The position numbers were made by a program, and so were the translations under genes. Below the pieces are notes generated by a model, which was not told where the DNA came from, did no database searches, and worked only from the letters and a program-made list of their open reading frames with translations. From contig JAQGLF010000155.1 of assembly GCA_028293025.1 (NCBI GenBank), positions 1 through 39,642 of the forward strand: a stretch of DNA of 39,642 bases, in the 5' to 3' direction. This stretch comes from Alphaproteobacteria bacterium (GTDB lineage: Bacteria; Pseudomonadota; Alphaproteobacteria; Sphingomonadales; Sphingomonadaceae). Below, piece by piece: positions 22,705 through 30,892 of the stretch. Every line of letters begins with the position of its first letter. Position 1 is the first letter of the stretch.

Positions 22705-22866
22705 ATGCGTGTCATCCACAAGCTGATCCGGAACGAGAAAGCCGCCACTGCCATCGAATACGGCCTGATCGCGGCGCTGATCGCCGTCGCCGCCATCGCC
22801 GCCATGAAGGGCGTCGGCACGACCCTCAACACCACCTTCTCGAACGTCTCCACGCAGATGCAATAA
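22705..22866 (+). CDS. Flp/Fap-family type IVb pilin
   Basis: The 53-residue prepilin MRVIHKLIRNEKAATAIEYG continues with LIAALIAVAAIAAM, a single hydrophobic helix, and a short Ser/Thr-rich C-terminus. The EYGLIAAL core is diagnostic of Flp pilins assembled by Tad machinery at the cell surface. AGGGAG lies upstream. The Gly normally at the prepilin cleavage site (..ESG/ATAIEYG) is Ala here (EKA/ATAIEYG), which could slow processing. No tad genes are in the window, so it is an orphan pilin locus. Confidence 0.92.
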   Translation: MRVIHKLIRNEKAATAIEYGLIAALIAVAAIAAMKGVGTTLNTTFSNVSTQMQ

Positions 22867-22892
22867 GCACCCACGTCCGGGAGTTTCGGAAA

Positions 22893-22922
22893 GGCTCCGC
22901 CCTCGCCGGGCGGGGCCTTTTT
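22893..22922 (+). terminator. Rho-independent terminator of Flp gene
   Basis: GGCTCCGCCC, loop TCGC, CGGGCGGGGCC and TTTTT form a classic GC-rich hairpin with a T-run, 26 bases after the pilin stop. Confidence 0.85.
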
Positions 22923-22969
22923 CCATTCTCGCGATCCCGCTTTCCGCGGCCGCCGGGATCCGCTGGGCT

Positions 22970-23233
22970 TCAGGCGGCGCCGTGCAGGTATGGCGCCGGC
23001 AGGCTCGAGACCGTGGCCACGACGAGCTGCCAGCCGATCGGCCCCTGCTTCGGCTCGTGCTTGTGGTGGCCGCGGTCCGGGAACACGCCAACCCCCTCCA
23101 GCGCGATCTCGGTCCCGCAGCCGGTGCAGCGATAGATGCCGCCGGCGGGCACGAAGGCCGAGGGCTGGAGGGTGAGGTCGAAGGACCCATGTTTCGTCTG
23201 GGACAGATAATTGGGATATTTGAAGCGGGCCAT
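22970..23233 (-). CDS. Small zinc-ribbon-like protein
   Basis: The ATG at 23233 has AAGG upstream and gives 87 residues. The first part is MARFKYPNYLSQTKHGSFDL. A C-x-x-C knuckle follows in YRCTGCGTEIALEG, then a His cluster (DRGHHKHEP) that could complete a metal site, and 'GWQLVVATVSSLPAP'. It is cytoplasmic in appearance. The family is a conserved small protein of unknown role, and metal binding is an inference from the ligands. Confidence 0.65.
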   Translation of the reverse strand: MARFKYPNYLSQTKHGSFDLTLQPSAFVPAGGIYRCTGCGTEIALEGVGVFPDRGHHKHEPKQGPIGWQLVVATVSSLPAPYLHGAA

Positions 23234-23520
23234 TTCTCGCCTTCTCGTTCGACGTCGGAGCCGGAGCGATGCGCCCGGCCGCGGGCCGTCCTTCCGGCCC
23301 CCATGTTTCGCGCCTAGCCGGAGGTGGGTTTCAGAAAGGCTAATGGCGGGTCGAACATGCGGGCGCTGAGCGGGACCGAAGCGGCCTTCGTGGGGGGATG
23401 ATCCAGCTTCGGCCCCTGGCCGCACGTCCCAGCGTGCGGTTGGGCCCGGCCTGCGCCCTGTCGCGTGGCCGGTCACTACCGTAGGATTACGGTGCGGGTC
23501 GCGGATCCGTCCCGCCTCGC

Positions 23521-23715
23521 TCAGGTGTTGCGGCTGATCGCCTTCAGGAAATGCGGCGCGCCCGCATCGTCGATTACCTTGACGGCGGTGGCGCCGAAAT
23601 GGCTCCGCACCTGGCCGAGATTGTCCACCGCATAGCCGGTGGCGAGCGCCAGATCCTCGAACCTCTTGGTGCCCATTGCCTGCGGGCCCCGCATCCAGAT
23701 GACGGTGAAAGCCAT
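23521..23715 (-). CDS. Small conserved protein, unknown function
   Basis: The ATG at 23715 has GGGGAG five bases upstream and encodes 64 residues (MAFTVIWMRGPQAMGTKRFE ... FLKAISRNT). It is basic, with an alpha/beta look and no membrane segment or motif. The 287-base spacer 23234-23520 to its left shows no gene. The spacer on its right is filled by repeats. Confidence 0.6.
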   Translation of the reverse strand: MAFTVIWMRGPQAMGTKRFEDLALATGYAVDNLGQVRSHFGATAVKVIDDAGAPHFLKAISRNT

Positions 23716-23776
23716 AAATCTCCCCGCCGGACGCATAGCGCCGACCCGGTTAAGGAGCCTCTAACCAGGCATTTTC

Positions 23777-23917
23777 GCCCCTCTCCCCCTGCGGGAGAGG
23801 GCGGGGCCCGCCGCTCGAAGAACGGTGGGAGGGTGAGGGGTGGGCGGCGGCTACGCCGCCCGCGCGCCCGAGGCGCGCACCCCCTCCCCCCAATCCCTTC
23901 TCCCAGGGGAGAGGGAT
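23777..23917. repeat. Composite palindromic repeat (CCCTCTCCC / GGGAGAGGG family)
   Basis: CCCCTCTCCCCCTGCGGGAG begins the element. GGGAGGGTGAGGGGTGGGCG and several GC-rich hairpins follow, and the inverted arm ends with TCTCCCAGGGGAGAGGG. It is the largest copy in the window of the repeat also seen at 6587-6638 and 27387-27424. Confidence 0.75.
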
Positions 23918-23944
23918 AAACCAAGGGCGGCCTTGCGCCGGCCC

Positions 23945-24232
23945 TCAATGCGTGTTCGAAGCCGCGTCCTTATGCCCGTCGACCTTGACGTCGACATGCA
24001 TGTTGCCGAGCTGGTCGGCCTTGTTCTCGATCGCGCCGGCCGCCTGGTCGACGACATTACCGGCGCTCGCGGCCGCCGCTTCCGCCGTATTGCCGGCGCT
24101 GTCGGCCGCGGCTTCGGCCTTGTTTCCGGCCGCGTCGACCTGATTGTCCACCGACGCGTTGTTGACGGTGACGTTGCAGCCTGCCGCGAGCAGGAGCGCC
24201 GCCGCCGCGCAGGCCGTGCTGATTTTCCTCAT
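23945..24232 (-). CDS. Small lipoprotein with Ala-Gly-Asn repeats
   Basis: The 95-residue precursor has a lipobox (LLLAAGC), so it should be anchored by a lipid at Cys19. The mature protein has an Asn/Val start (NVTVNNASVDNQV) and then about three imperfect repeats of the type AAGNKAEAAADSAGNTAEAAA, a helical, acidic, entericidin-like design. It ends in VDVKVDGHKDAASNTH. Function is unknown; envelope stress or spacer roles are typical guesses for such proteins. Confidence 0.75.
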   Translation of the reverse strand: MRKISTACAAAALLLAAGCNVTVNNASVDNQVDAAGNKAEAAADSAGNTAEAAAASAGNVVDQAAGAIENKADQLGNMHVDVKVDGHKDAASNTH

Positions 24233-24315
24233 GATTTTCTCCGATCGTCGCTACCTTGCGGCGGCGTCCCTAGCAGACTTGCGGCGCGGGCACAGCCATC
24301 GGGCGAAGGGCCCAA

Positions 24316-24540
24316 CTAGGCTGGGCGCTTCCCGAACAGCTTCGGCACCGCCTGGAACCGGGCGCCGCCTTCGGACCGCCGGCGCTCGATGCCGTTGCGC
24401 TCGAGCTCGGCGGCGAGGCGGTCGAGGTCGCGCGCCTTGTCGATCAGCGGACGGCCGACGCTCGGATGATATTCCTTCGCCATCTGGCGGCAATTGGCGG
24501 CGCGTTCGCGCAGGGCGGCGGCACTGGACATGGTTTCCAT
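24316..24540 (-). CDS. Small helical protein, unknown function
   Basis: The gene codes for about 74 residues from METMSSAAALRERAANCRQM; ATGs at 24552 and 24531 are alternatives. The sequence is a charged helical hairpin (ALRERAANCRQMAKEYHPS, DKARDLDRLAAELERNGIER). The pattern 'LRERA..CR.MA......R..L...A.DLD.LA.ELE' recurs in small alphaproteobacterial proteins. No partner genes are evident. Confidence 0.6.
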   Translation of the reverse strand: METMSSAAALRERAANCRQMAKEYHPSVGRPLIDKARDLDRLAAELERNGIERRRSEGGARFQAVPKLFGKRPA

Positions 24541-24676
24541 CCCGTTCATCATCTGCGCGGCAAAGCGCAGCCGGGAGGCGCTGTCTATCGGCCCATTTCG
24601 GATGCGCCGATCCGGGACGGACGGGGCGAAAGGCTTAATTCGAAGAGAGGATCGGGCGCGGCGCCTCCGGGCGCCT

Positions 24677-24779
24677 GGAGCATTGCGCGAAAAAGTGGGA
24701 ACCGGTTTTTCGCGAAAGGCAATGCGGCAACAAATGCCCGGAGCAGCGGGTGATTCGATCTGATCGCCCACTGCTCTAG
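24677..24779. repeat. Alphaproteobacterial palindromic repeat (GTGGGAACCGGTTTTTCGC type)
   Basis: The element starts GAGCATTGCGCG and contains AAAAGTGGGAACCGGTTTTT. It continues with CGCGAAAGGCAATGC and ends near CACTGCTC, so its outer ends (GAGCA / TGCTC) are inverted. This repeat is widespread in alphaproteobacterial spacers. It overlaps the stop of the next minus-strand gene. Confidence 0.8.
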
Positions 24780-25573
24780 GCCGCGATGCGCGTCGTCCAG
24801 TCGGCGAAGGCCAGCCAGGCGGCCGAATGGCCAATCGGGCCGTGCAGCAGCACCGCGACCGCGATCACCGCGCCGCCGATCAGCCACACCCGGCTGGGCC
24901 GGCCCGATCGGCGCCAGTCGTGGACGGCGCCCGCGACGACGAACAGCAGCAGGATCATGGCCGAGACGTTGACGACGATCATCGGCGGCGGCGGCGCGAG
25001 GCCGGGCCGCCTGCCCGGTCCGCCGCCGGTCGCGAGGATGAAGCCGACGCGGCCCACCGCCGCCTGCAGCAGCGTGATCGTCGCCAGCAGCATCAGCCTT
25101 TTATGCGTCTCGGCATGCTCGAGATTGACGATCGCGGCGACGAAGAAGCCGGCGAAGAGCGCCAGCGCGGTCAGCGGCACGATCAGGAAGGTGCGCGCCG
25201 CATCGCCATGGCCCGCGGCCAGCTCGACCTTGAGCGAATAGATCGCCGTGACGATGCCGACCACGACCATCGCGCTCGCCAGCGCGATCCCGGCCAGGCC
25301 CCACGCCCGGTGGTGGCGCAGCCGCCCCCGCGCCGCCAGCAGGGTCTGCGACAAAAGCAGCAACGTCCACGCCGTGAACAAAGCGCCGTGGATGTGCAGC
25401 AGCGGCGGCCCGATGAAGGTGCGCCCCGGCAGCTGCAGCCAGTAGGTCGGCAGGAAGCCGCCGATCGCGACCGCCGCGCACGCCGCCGCCATCCAGACAT
25501 AGAAGAAGCTGCGCCGCGCCGCCGTCCTCGCCGGCGCGGCCATCGCCGCTGCGGCGGCCGTCGTCGTCGCCAT
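24776..25573 (-). CDS. Seven-helix membrane protein, unknown function
   Basis: The start MATTTAAAAAMAAPARTAAR (25573) yields 265 residues with about seven hydrophobic segments. Landmarks are 'LLHIHGALFTAWTLLLLSQTLL', 'GRLRHHRAWGLAGI', 'NLEHAETHKRLMLLATI' and 'HGPIGHSAAWLAF'. The His residues at helix ends (HIHG, RHHR, ETHKR) suggest haem or metal binding, as in cytochrome-b-like families. I recognise it only as a conserved inner-membrane family of alphaproteobacteria. It runs divergently from the SciP-like operon. Confidence 0.75.
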   Translation of the reverse strand: MATTTAAAAAMAAPARTAARRSFFYVWMAAACAAVAIGGFLPTYWLQLPGRTFIGPPLLHIHGALFTAWTLLLLSQTLLAARGRLRHHRAWGLAGIALASAMVVVGIVTAIYSLKVELAAGHGDAARTFLIVPLTALALFAGFFVAAIVNLEHAETHKRLMLLATITLLQAAVGRVGFILATGGGPGRRPGLAPPPPMIVVNVSAMILLLFVVAGAVHDWRRSGRPSRVWLIGGAVIAVAVLLHGPIGHSAAWLAFADWTTRIAA

Positions 25574-25792
25574 GTGCGTTCCCCCCCGAGACCGTGGCCG
25601 CACCATGGATCGATTCGCGCCGCCTGCCAAGCCCCGATGTCGAGGCGCGCCGGCCGAGGCCCGCGCCTCGCCTCGTCGCCGGCTCGGCTGGCGGCGGCAG
25701 GCGCCCGTTAACCCTATCTCTTGAGACTCCCTTAATCTCTCGGGCGGATTCGGACCGGTACGGGCGGGGTGTGCGCAACGACGAGGCCTCCC

Positions 25793-26101
25793 ATGCCCGA
25801 AGCCGATCCTGCAAGCAGTGGCCGTCAAGACGGCGACCCGCCGGCTCTTCCTCCCGCCAATACCCGCCGCTGGGTCGCCCGCCGCAAGGCGCTGGTGGTC
25901 GAGGCGATCCAGAGCGGCCGGCTCAGCCTCGACGAGGCCTGGCGCCGCTACCGGCTGAGCGTCGAGGAGTTCGGCGCCTGGAAGCGCGCTTTCTGTCGCT
26001 TCGGCGTCCAGTGCCTGCGCGTCGCCGGCGCGGCGACGAAGAAGACCTCGCGGCACCGTGCCCGCCGCGCCCTTGCCGGCGGAGGCGGGCGGCATGGCTG
26101 A
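25793..26101 (+). CDS. SciP-like cell-cycle protein (DUF1153)
   Basis: The 102-residue protein (ATG at 25793, GAGG upstream) contains 'RRWVARRKALVVEAIQSGRLSLDEAWRRYRLSVEEFGAWKRAFCRFGVQCLRV'-like sequence at about residues 25-77. This is the DUF1153 fold of Caulobacter SciP, a helix-turn-helix protein that binds CtrA and blocks its activity. Unlike the usual short SciP it has a basic C-terminal tail (KKTSRHRARR). Its stop overlaps the ATG of the receiver gene (ATGGCTGA), so it is the first gene of a three-gene operon. Linking a SciP-like protein to phosphodiesterase genes is unusual. Confidence 0.8.
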   Translation: MPEADPASSGRQDGDPPALPPANTRRWVARRKALVVEAIQSGRLSLDEAWRRYRLSVEEFGAWKRAFCRFGVQCLRVAGAATKKTSRHRARRALAGGGGRHG

Positions 26102-26546
26102 GTCCTTCCTGCTTTCCGCCGCCGCGCCCCGCGCCGCCGCAGGCGCGGCCCCCCGCCAGCGGCTGCTGCTGGTCGACGACGAGCTGGCGATCGCCCGCTT
26201 CCTCGCCCACGCCGCCGAGGAATGCGGGCTCGAAGCGATCGTCACGGTGACGGCCGAGAGCTTCCGCAGCCAATATTGCGCGCTCAGGCCGGAGATCGTC
26301 GTGCTCGACCTCGCTTTGCCCGGAAGCGACGGCGTCGAGCTGCTGCGCTTCCTCGCCGAGGAAAAGAGCGAGGCGCGCATCCTCCTGGTCAGCGGCTTCG
26401 ACGAACGCGTGCTCGAGGCGGCGATGCGCCTCGGCGCGGCGTTGGGCCTGCGCATGGCCGCCCCGCTGCACAAGCCGGTCCGTCTTCACCGGCTGATGGC
26501 GGCGATGCTGGACGAGGAGGTGGTCGATGATCCCTATCTCGGCTGA
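26094..26546 (+). CDS. Single-domain response regulator (REC)
   Basis: The 150-residue protein is one receiver domain. It has Asp28/Asp29 in LLLVDDE, phospho-acceptor Asp72 in VVLDLALPG, Ser100 in LLVSGF and Lys127 in LHKPVR, so all switch residues are present. There is no output domain. Its end overlaps the EAL gene by 20 bases in another frame. The pair therefore looks like a REC-EAL protein split in two, with the receiver probably controlling the phosphodiesterase. No histidine kinase is in the window. Confidence 0.88.
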   Translation: MAESFLLSAAAPRAAAGAAPRQRLLLVDDELAIARFLAHAAEECGLEAIVTVTAESFRSQYCALRPEIVVLDLALPGSDGVELLRFLAEEKSEARILLVSGFDERVLEAAMRLGAALGLRMAAPLHKPVRLHRLMAAMLDEEVVDDPYLG

Positions 26547-27357
26547 CGAAGCCGCGCTCGCCACCGACCTCCAATTCGCGCTGGACCGCGGCGAGCTGTC
26601 CCTCGCCTTCCAGCCCAAGGTCGAGATCGCCAGCGGCCGGCTGACGGGAGTCGAGGCCCTGTCGCGCTGGAGCCATCCCCTGCACGGTGCCGTCGAGCCC
26701 GACCTTTTCGTGCCGCTGGCCGAGCGTTACGGACTGATCGACCAGCTGACCGACTGGCTGGTCCGCACCGGGCTGAAGCAATGGGGCGCCTGGAAGGACC
26801 AGGGGCTCAAGACCAACCTCGCCTTCAACGTCTCGGCGCTCAGCCTGCGCGACATCTACTTCCCGGATTATCTCCACCGCCTCTGCCTGGTCGAAGGCGT
26901 GCCGCCCGCCTGCCTGACCATCGAAGTCACCGAGGGCGCCACCCAGCATATGGTGCGGCTGCTCGATACGCTGACCCGCTTCCGGCTGAAGGGGATGAGC
27001 CTGTCGCTCGACGATTTCGGCACCGGCTATTCCTCGCTGCTGCAGCTTCGCCAGCTCCCTTATTGCGAGTTGAAGATCGACCGCTGCTTCGTCCGCGAGG
27101 CGGCGACGTCCCGGGAATCGCGGCTGATCGTCAAGGCGGTGATCGATCTCGCCCACGGCCTCGGCCTGTCGGCGACGGCGGAAGGGGTGGAGGACGAGGA
27201 GACGCTCGGCCTCCTCGCCGGCCTGGGCTGCGACAATGCCCAGGGCTTCTTCATCGCCCGGCCGATGCAGGGCGCCGAGCTCGCGCCCTGGCTGATCGAA
27301 GCCGATGCGGCGCGCAAGGTCATCCCCATTTCCGCCGCCGCCGCCGGGCGGAGCTAG
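26527..27357 (+). CDS. EAL-domain cyclic di-GMP phosphodiesterase
   Basis: The 276-residue protein is a single EAL domain. It has the signature EAL at Glu43-Leu45 (GVEALSRW), Asn101 (FNVSA), Glu133 (TIEVTE), Asp162-Asp163 (DDFGTGYSS), Lys183 (LKID), Glu219 (AEGVED) and Gln239 (AQGFF). All metal- and substrate-binding residues are present, so it should hydrolyse cyclic di-GMP to pGpG. There is no membrane anchor or GGDEF domain. It is co-transcribed with REC and the SciP-like gene and may lower cyclic di-GMP to switch motility or pilus programmes. Confidence 0.92.
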   Translation: MIPISADEAALATDLQFALDRGELSLAFQPKVEIASGRLTGVEALSRWSHPLHGAVEPDLFVPLAERYGLIDQLTDWLVRTGLKQWGAWKDQGLKTNLAFNVSALSLRDIYFPDYLHRLCLVEGVPPACLTIEVTEGATQHMVRLLDTLTRFRLKGMSLSLDDFGTGYSSLLQLRQLPYCELKIDRCFVREAATSRESRLIVKAVIDLAHGLGLSATAEGVEDEETLGLLAGLGCDNAQGFFIARPMQGAELAPWLIEADAARKVIPISAAAAGRS

Positions 27358-27386
27358 CCCGTATCGCCTTCAGCATTAGCGCCGGA

Positions 27387-27424
27387 CTCCCTCTCCCAGC
27401 GGTGAGAGGGTCGGGGTGAGGGGG
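27387..27424. repeat. Short palindromic repeat (CCCTCTCCC family)
   Basis: CTCCCTCTCCCAGCGGTGAG followed by AGGGTCGGGGTGAGGGGG lies behind the EAL gene. It is the smallest copy of the family found at 6587 and 23777 and could act as a terminator-like hairpin. Confidence 0.6.
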
Positions 27425-27564
27425 CGCTGAGCCTGGAATCTTGCCGGCCGCCCGGCACCTCCGCCACGAGCCGCCCGCTTGCGCGGCGGAACCCGCGCTC
27501 GCCCGCTTACGTTGGCGGAGCGGAACGATCCGAAGGCGCGATCATGAATCAGTTCGGCAGGACG

Positions 27565-28101
27565 ATGAAACGGGGATGGCCGGCGCTGCTCGCGCTCGCG
27601 CTCGCGCCGTCCTGCCACCATGCGGACCCCAACCAGCCGGCGATCCCCCCGGACCAGCTCGCCAATGCGGTCGAGCAGGCGCGGGTGGACAAGCAGCCGG
27701 CCCCTCCTCCCCCGCCCAGGCGTCTCGGCTACCTGCTGCCGGCGGATCTCGCCCAGCTGAGCGGCGCGCCGGTCTGCACCCTGCGCCTCGGCGACCGGCC
27801 TTTGCTCGTCGCCGGCACCGCCCGCGCCCTCGCCCGCATCGACGGCCGCGCCACCTTCCTCGACGTCGCCGGGCCGATGGACGCCGCCGCCGCCTTCTTC
27901 CGCGCGCCGCGCGCGACGATCAGCATCGGCCGCGGCATTCCCGTCGCTCCCGCCGCCGATGCGCCCGGCACGATCTGGCCGGTCGGCGTCACCGTCGGCG
28001 GCCTGCCCGATATCGAAGACCAGAAAATCAACGCGAGCTGGAGCTGCCGGCTGCGGCGGGGGCCGGGCGGAACGGTGCGCGAACCCGGCGCGCGCCTGTG
28101 A
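27565..28101 (+). CDS. Putative lipoprotein, unknown function
   Basis: I prefer the ATG at 27565 (MKRGWPALLALALAPSCHHA) because it gives a compact lipoprotein signal with Cys17; an ATG at 27544 adds seven residues. The mature part has a Pro-rich spacer (APPPPPRR) and a small beta-rich domain with 'APVCTLRLGDRPLLVAGTARALARIDGRATFLDVAG' and 'WPVGVTVGGLPDIEDQKINASWSCRLRRGPGG'. It is probably on the periplasmic face of the outer membrane. No family name can be given with confidence. Confidence 0.7.
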   Translation: MKRGWPALLALALAPSCHHADPNQPAIPPDQLANAVEQARVDKQPAPPPPPRRLGYLLPADLAQLSGAPVCTLRLGDRPLLVAGTARALARIDGRATFLDVAGPMDAAAAFFRAPRATISIGRGIPVAPAADAPGTIWPVGVTVGGLPDIEDQKINASWSCRLRRGPGGTVREPGARL

Positions 28102-28207
28102 GGCGCCACCAGGCGGAGCACTGACCTTCGTCATCTCGCGAATTGCGCCGGACGCGATCCGCTCATCCCGGGACCCGGGAGGTATCGAGCGGCGGTGGAG
28201 CATCGGA

Positions 28208-28711
28208 TTGAAGGATTATGTGATCATCTTCGGCGCCGCGGTGCGGCCGAGCGGGCACCCCAGCCCGACCCTGCGCCACCGGATCGAGGGCGCTTTGGCC
28301 TGGGCGGAAGCGCATCCGCAGGCGTTGTTGATGCCCACCGGCGGCAGGACGGGCGGGGGCCCGTCCGAGGCGGAGGTGGTGACGCAATGCTTGGCCGAGG
28401 CCGGCATCGATCCCGCCCGCATCGTGCCGGAAGCCTGCGCCCGCGACACCCTGGAATCGGTCCGGCTCTGCGACGATATCCTCCGCCGCCGCGGCGATTG
28501 CGGGCGGGTGATCTGCTGCACCAGCCCCTATCACCAGCCGCGCTGCTTGTTGCTGCTCCGCTTGCTCGGCTACAAGGTCGTCCTGCCGCCGATGCCCCAT
28601 TCCTGGCGCCGCCTGTCGGCGCTGAACTATGGCCGCGTCATCCTTCGCGAGCTGCTCGCCACGCCCTATGACGCATTGCTAATGCTGGCCTCGCGCCGCC
28701 GCCGCCATTAG
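28208..28711 (+). CDS. YdcF/ElyC-like DUF218 protein
   Basis: The 167-residue protein has the DUF218 pattern: a strand 'DYVIIFGAAVRPSGHPSPTLRHRIEGALAW', then 'ALLMPTGG..GGGPSEAEVVTQCLAEAGIDPARIVPE', 'DTLESVRLCDDIL', 'VICCTSPYHQPRCLLLLRLLG'. The acidic and Gly-rich loops suggest nucleotide or sugar-phosphate binding; relatives act in cell-envelope metabolism. Translation probably starts at the TTG with GGAG seven bases upstream, since no ATG is in frame. There is no membrane segment, unlike SanA/ElyC. Confidence 0.75.
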   Translation: MKDYVIIFGAAVRPSGHPSPTLRHRIEGALAWAEAHPQALLMPTGGRTGGGPSEAEVVTQCLAEAGIDPARIVPEACARDTLESVRLCDDILRRRGDCGRVICCTSPYHQPRCLLLLRLLGYKVVLPPMPHSWRRLSALNYGRVILRELLATPYDALLMLASRRRRH

Positions 28712-28725
28712 GCGACGCGGAGCCG

Positions 28726-29309
28726 ATGAAGTCGCTGATCGCGATCATGGCCCGCCGGCATATCGCTTCCGATCCGACCTAGTCGTCGTCGAGAGCCTCT
28801 TCGTGCCCGAGAATGGCGACCTCTCCCCCTCTTATTCGCCCTTCGTCGGCACCCTCCCGCCGACGGTCGAGCGCAGCTTCCGGCAGGGCGGCTTCGCACC
28901 GCCGCCCGGAGTCACCCGCGCCGATTATCGCGCCAGCTTCGCCAGGCTGCTCGCTCTGGTCGGGCGGATGCACAAGGCCGGCGTGCCGATCGTCGCCGGC
29001 ACCGACGGCAGCGACCTCGAGCTGGTTCGCGAGCTCGAGCTCTACGTCCGCGCAGGCTTCACGCCCGCGGAAGCGCTTGCGGCGGCGACCATCGTCCCCG
29101 CCCGCCTCGTCGGCGTCGACGGCAGGACCGGTTCGATCGCGATCGGCAAGGCGGCCGATCTCGTCCTCGTCGACGGCGATCCCTCCCGCACCATCGGCTA
29201 CCTTCGCCACACCGTCGTCGTGATGATGGACGGCAAGCTCATGGACGCGAATAAGCTGCGCGCCGCCGTCGGTGTCAGCCGCCGCCCGGCCTGGGAGCTG
29301 GCGGAGTGA
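28726..29309 (+). pseudogene. Amidohydrolase remnant (N-terminus lost, frameshifted)
   Basis: The main frame (28803-29309) reads as the last 170 residues of an imidazolonepropionase-like amidohydrolase. It keeps the metal-binding Asp (AGVPIVAGTDGSDLEL) and ends GSIAIGKAADLVLVDGDPSRT...VVVMMDGKLM. The preceding sequence in another frame (MKSLIAIMARRHIASDPT, then a stop) joins naturally to LVVVESLFVPENGDLSP if one C is added at about 28779. The N-terminal barrel with the HxH motif is missing, so it cannot be an active enzyme. Confidence 0.75.
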
Positions 29310-29352
29310 GCCGGAGCCGGAACCAAATCTCGACCAGACGCGCTCTGCCTGC

Positions 29353-29556
29353 ATGGATAAGCAAGTCTATGACGAGCCCACGGACGTCGGGGCGGAAAAC
29401 GGGTCCGTATCCCTCGAAGGCCCCGACGGCGTCTCGGTGCTGATGACGCCCGAGGCGGCGGCGGAGACCTCCGACCGGCTGCTCGACGGCGCCGCCGTCG
29501 CCAAGGGGCAGCAGGCGAACGAGCGCCGCAAGACGGAGCGGCCGACCGGGCGCTGA
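29353..29556 (+). CDS. Small conserved acidic protein
   Basis: The ATG at 29353 gives 67 residues: MDKQVYDEPTDVGAENGSVS, then LEGPDGVSVLMTPEAAAETSDRLLDGAAVAKGQQ. The 'DGV.V.LTPEAA.ET..RL' core is found in short sphingomonad proteins of unknown function. It is probably a real small gene. The 160-base spacer to its right (29557-29718) contains a short open frame without a recognisable product. Confidence 0.6.
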   Translation: MDKQVYDEPTDVGAENGSVSLEGPDGVSVLMTPEAAAETSDRLLDGAAVAKGQQANERRKTERPTGR

Positions 29557-29718
29557 GCCGATCGTCGGCATCGGGCATTTGGCCGACAAGCGGATCGCCC
29601 AGGTCAAAGGCGTTCGAGCGGGAGACCGCATCGATGCGGCACTCCACGGCCGCGTGAGAAGCACGGCTTGAACCGACATGCAGGCTCTCTTAGCCTCCCA
29701 AGAACGGGGGGGAGGTTT

Positions 29719-30852
29719 GTGCTCAAGCTCGTCTCAGCGATTGCGATCGTCGCGGCAGCGGTGCTGATGCCGTCCCGGGCTGCGGCGGAGCCGTCGCCGC
29801 GTCCGGCCTGGCACGGGATCTGGCAGGGCAGCATCGGCAGCCGGCCGGTGCGCGTCTGCTTCGTGCAGACCCAATCGAACGCCTTCGGCGCCTATTATTA
29901 CCTGTCCAGCCTCCGCAGCATCGCCCTCGACCATCCCGATCGGGGCGGAACGTTCGTCGAAGGCGACGGTACCGAGCCCCAAAAGCCGCGCTGGGTCCTG
30001 GACGATGTGAAGCCGAACGGGATCAGCGGACGCTGGACCCAGGCCGAACGCACGCTTCCGATCCGCCTCACCCGTATCGCCGAGCCCGCCGCCTCCGAAA
30101 CGCCCTGCACCAGCATGCTCTTCCTCCAGCCGCGGCTCGCCGGCATTCGCGTCGTGACGAAGCGCGCCCGCAAGGACGGGACGGCCTATACGCGGCTGAT
30201 CCTCGATCATCGCGGTCACTTTCCGGAGACGAGGGTCGAGAGCTTCGCGCTGGACGGAAGCAGCGGCTCGGTGCGCCGCATCAACGCGAAGCTGCGCGCG
30301 CCTTTGTCCGGCAATCCGCCCGAATGGTTCGACTGCATCCGCAATGCTATCGGCCAAAGCGGCCGCGACGGCGATACCGACGAGATGCTGGCGCCGAGAC
30401 TGATTTCGGCACGCTGGCTGACGGTCATCCATCACCAGGACGGCGATTGCGGCGGCGCCCATCCCAATTCCGCCAACCTCCCGCGCACCTTCGACCGCGC
30501 CAGCGGGCAGGAAATCGATCTGCACGATTGGCTCAACGACACTGCGATCAAACGCACCCGCTACCCAGGCGACAGCGACGACATCAAGACGCTCCGTCCA
30601 GCCTTCCGGGCCTTCATCCTCGGCCGCTGGAAGCCCGATGATGCCGAATGCGGCGACCCGGTCAGAGCGCAGGAATTCTGGGACATCGAGCTGACGCGGA
30701 CGGGACTGGTGTTCACGCCGCAGCTCGCGCATGTCGTTCAGGCGTGCGGCGAGGATTTCGCCGTCCCGTTCGCGCGGCTTCGGCCCTATCTCAGCGCAGC
30801 CGGGCTTGCGAACATCGCGTCCATGCGCGCCGAAGCGCCCGCCACCCATTGA
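29719..30852 (+). CDS. Exported DUF3298-like protein
   Basis: A GTG at 29719 behind GGGGGGAGG gives a 377-residue precursor with a signal peptide (LKLVSAIAIVAAAVLMPSRAAA). The first half is a small beta domain around HGIWQGSIGSRPVRVCFV, recalling extracellular inhibitor-like folds. The second half has WLTVIHHQDGDCGGAHPN, then 'TFDRASGQEIDLHDWLND' and VPFARLRPYLSAAG, the pattern of DUF3298 found in RsiV-type lysozyme-sensing and other envelope proteins. An upstream TTG (29668) is an alternative start. It stands alone. Confidence 0.7.
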   Translation: MLKLVSAIAIVAAAVLMPSRAAAEPSPRPAWHGIWQGSIGSRPVRVCFVQTQSNAFGAYYYLSSLRSIALDHPDRGGTFVEGDGTEPQKPRWVLDDVKPNGISGRWTQAERTLPIRLTRIAEPAASETPCTSMLFLQPRLAGIRVVTKRARKDGTAYTRLILDHRGHFPETRVESFALDGSSGSVRRINAKLRAPLSGNPPEWFDCIRNAIGQSGRDGDTDEMLAPRLISARWLTVIHHQDGDCGGAHPNSANLPRTFDRASGQEIDLHDWLNDTAIKRTRYPGDSDDIKTLRPAFRAFILGRWKPDDAECGDPVRAQEFWDIELTRTGLVFTPQLAHVVQACGEDFAVPFARLRPYLSAAGLANIASMRAEAPATH

Positions 30853-30892
30853 CCTGCCGCCGGCGTCTGCTTTCGCCCGGACGTCGCTCCGA

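Noticed and set aside
25700-25740. Full CtrA site (TTAA-N7-TTAA) upstream of the SciP-like gene
   Set aside because: TTAACC and CTTAAT are present but the spacing is far from 7 bases.
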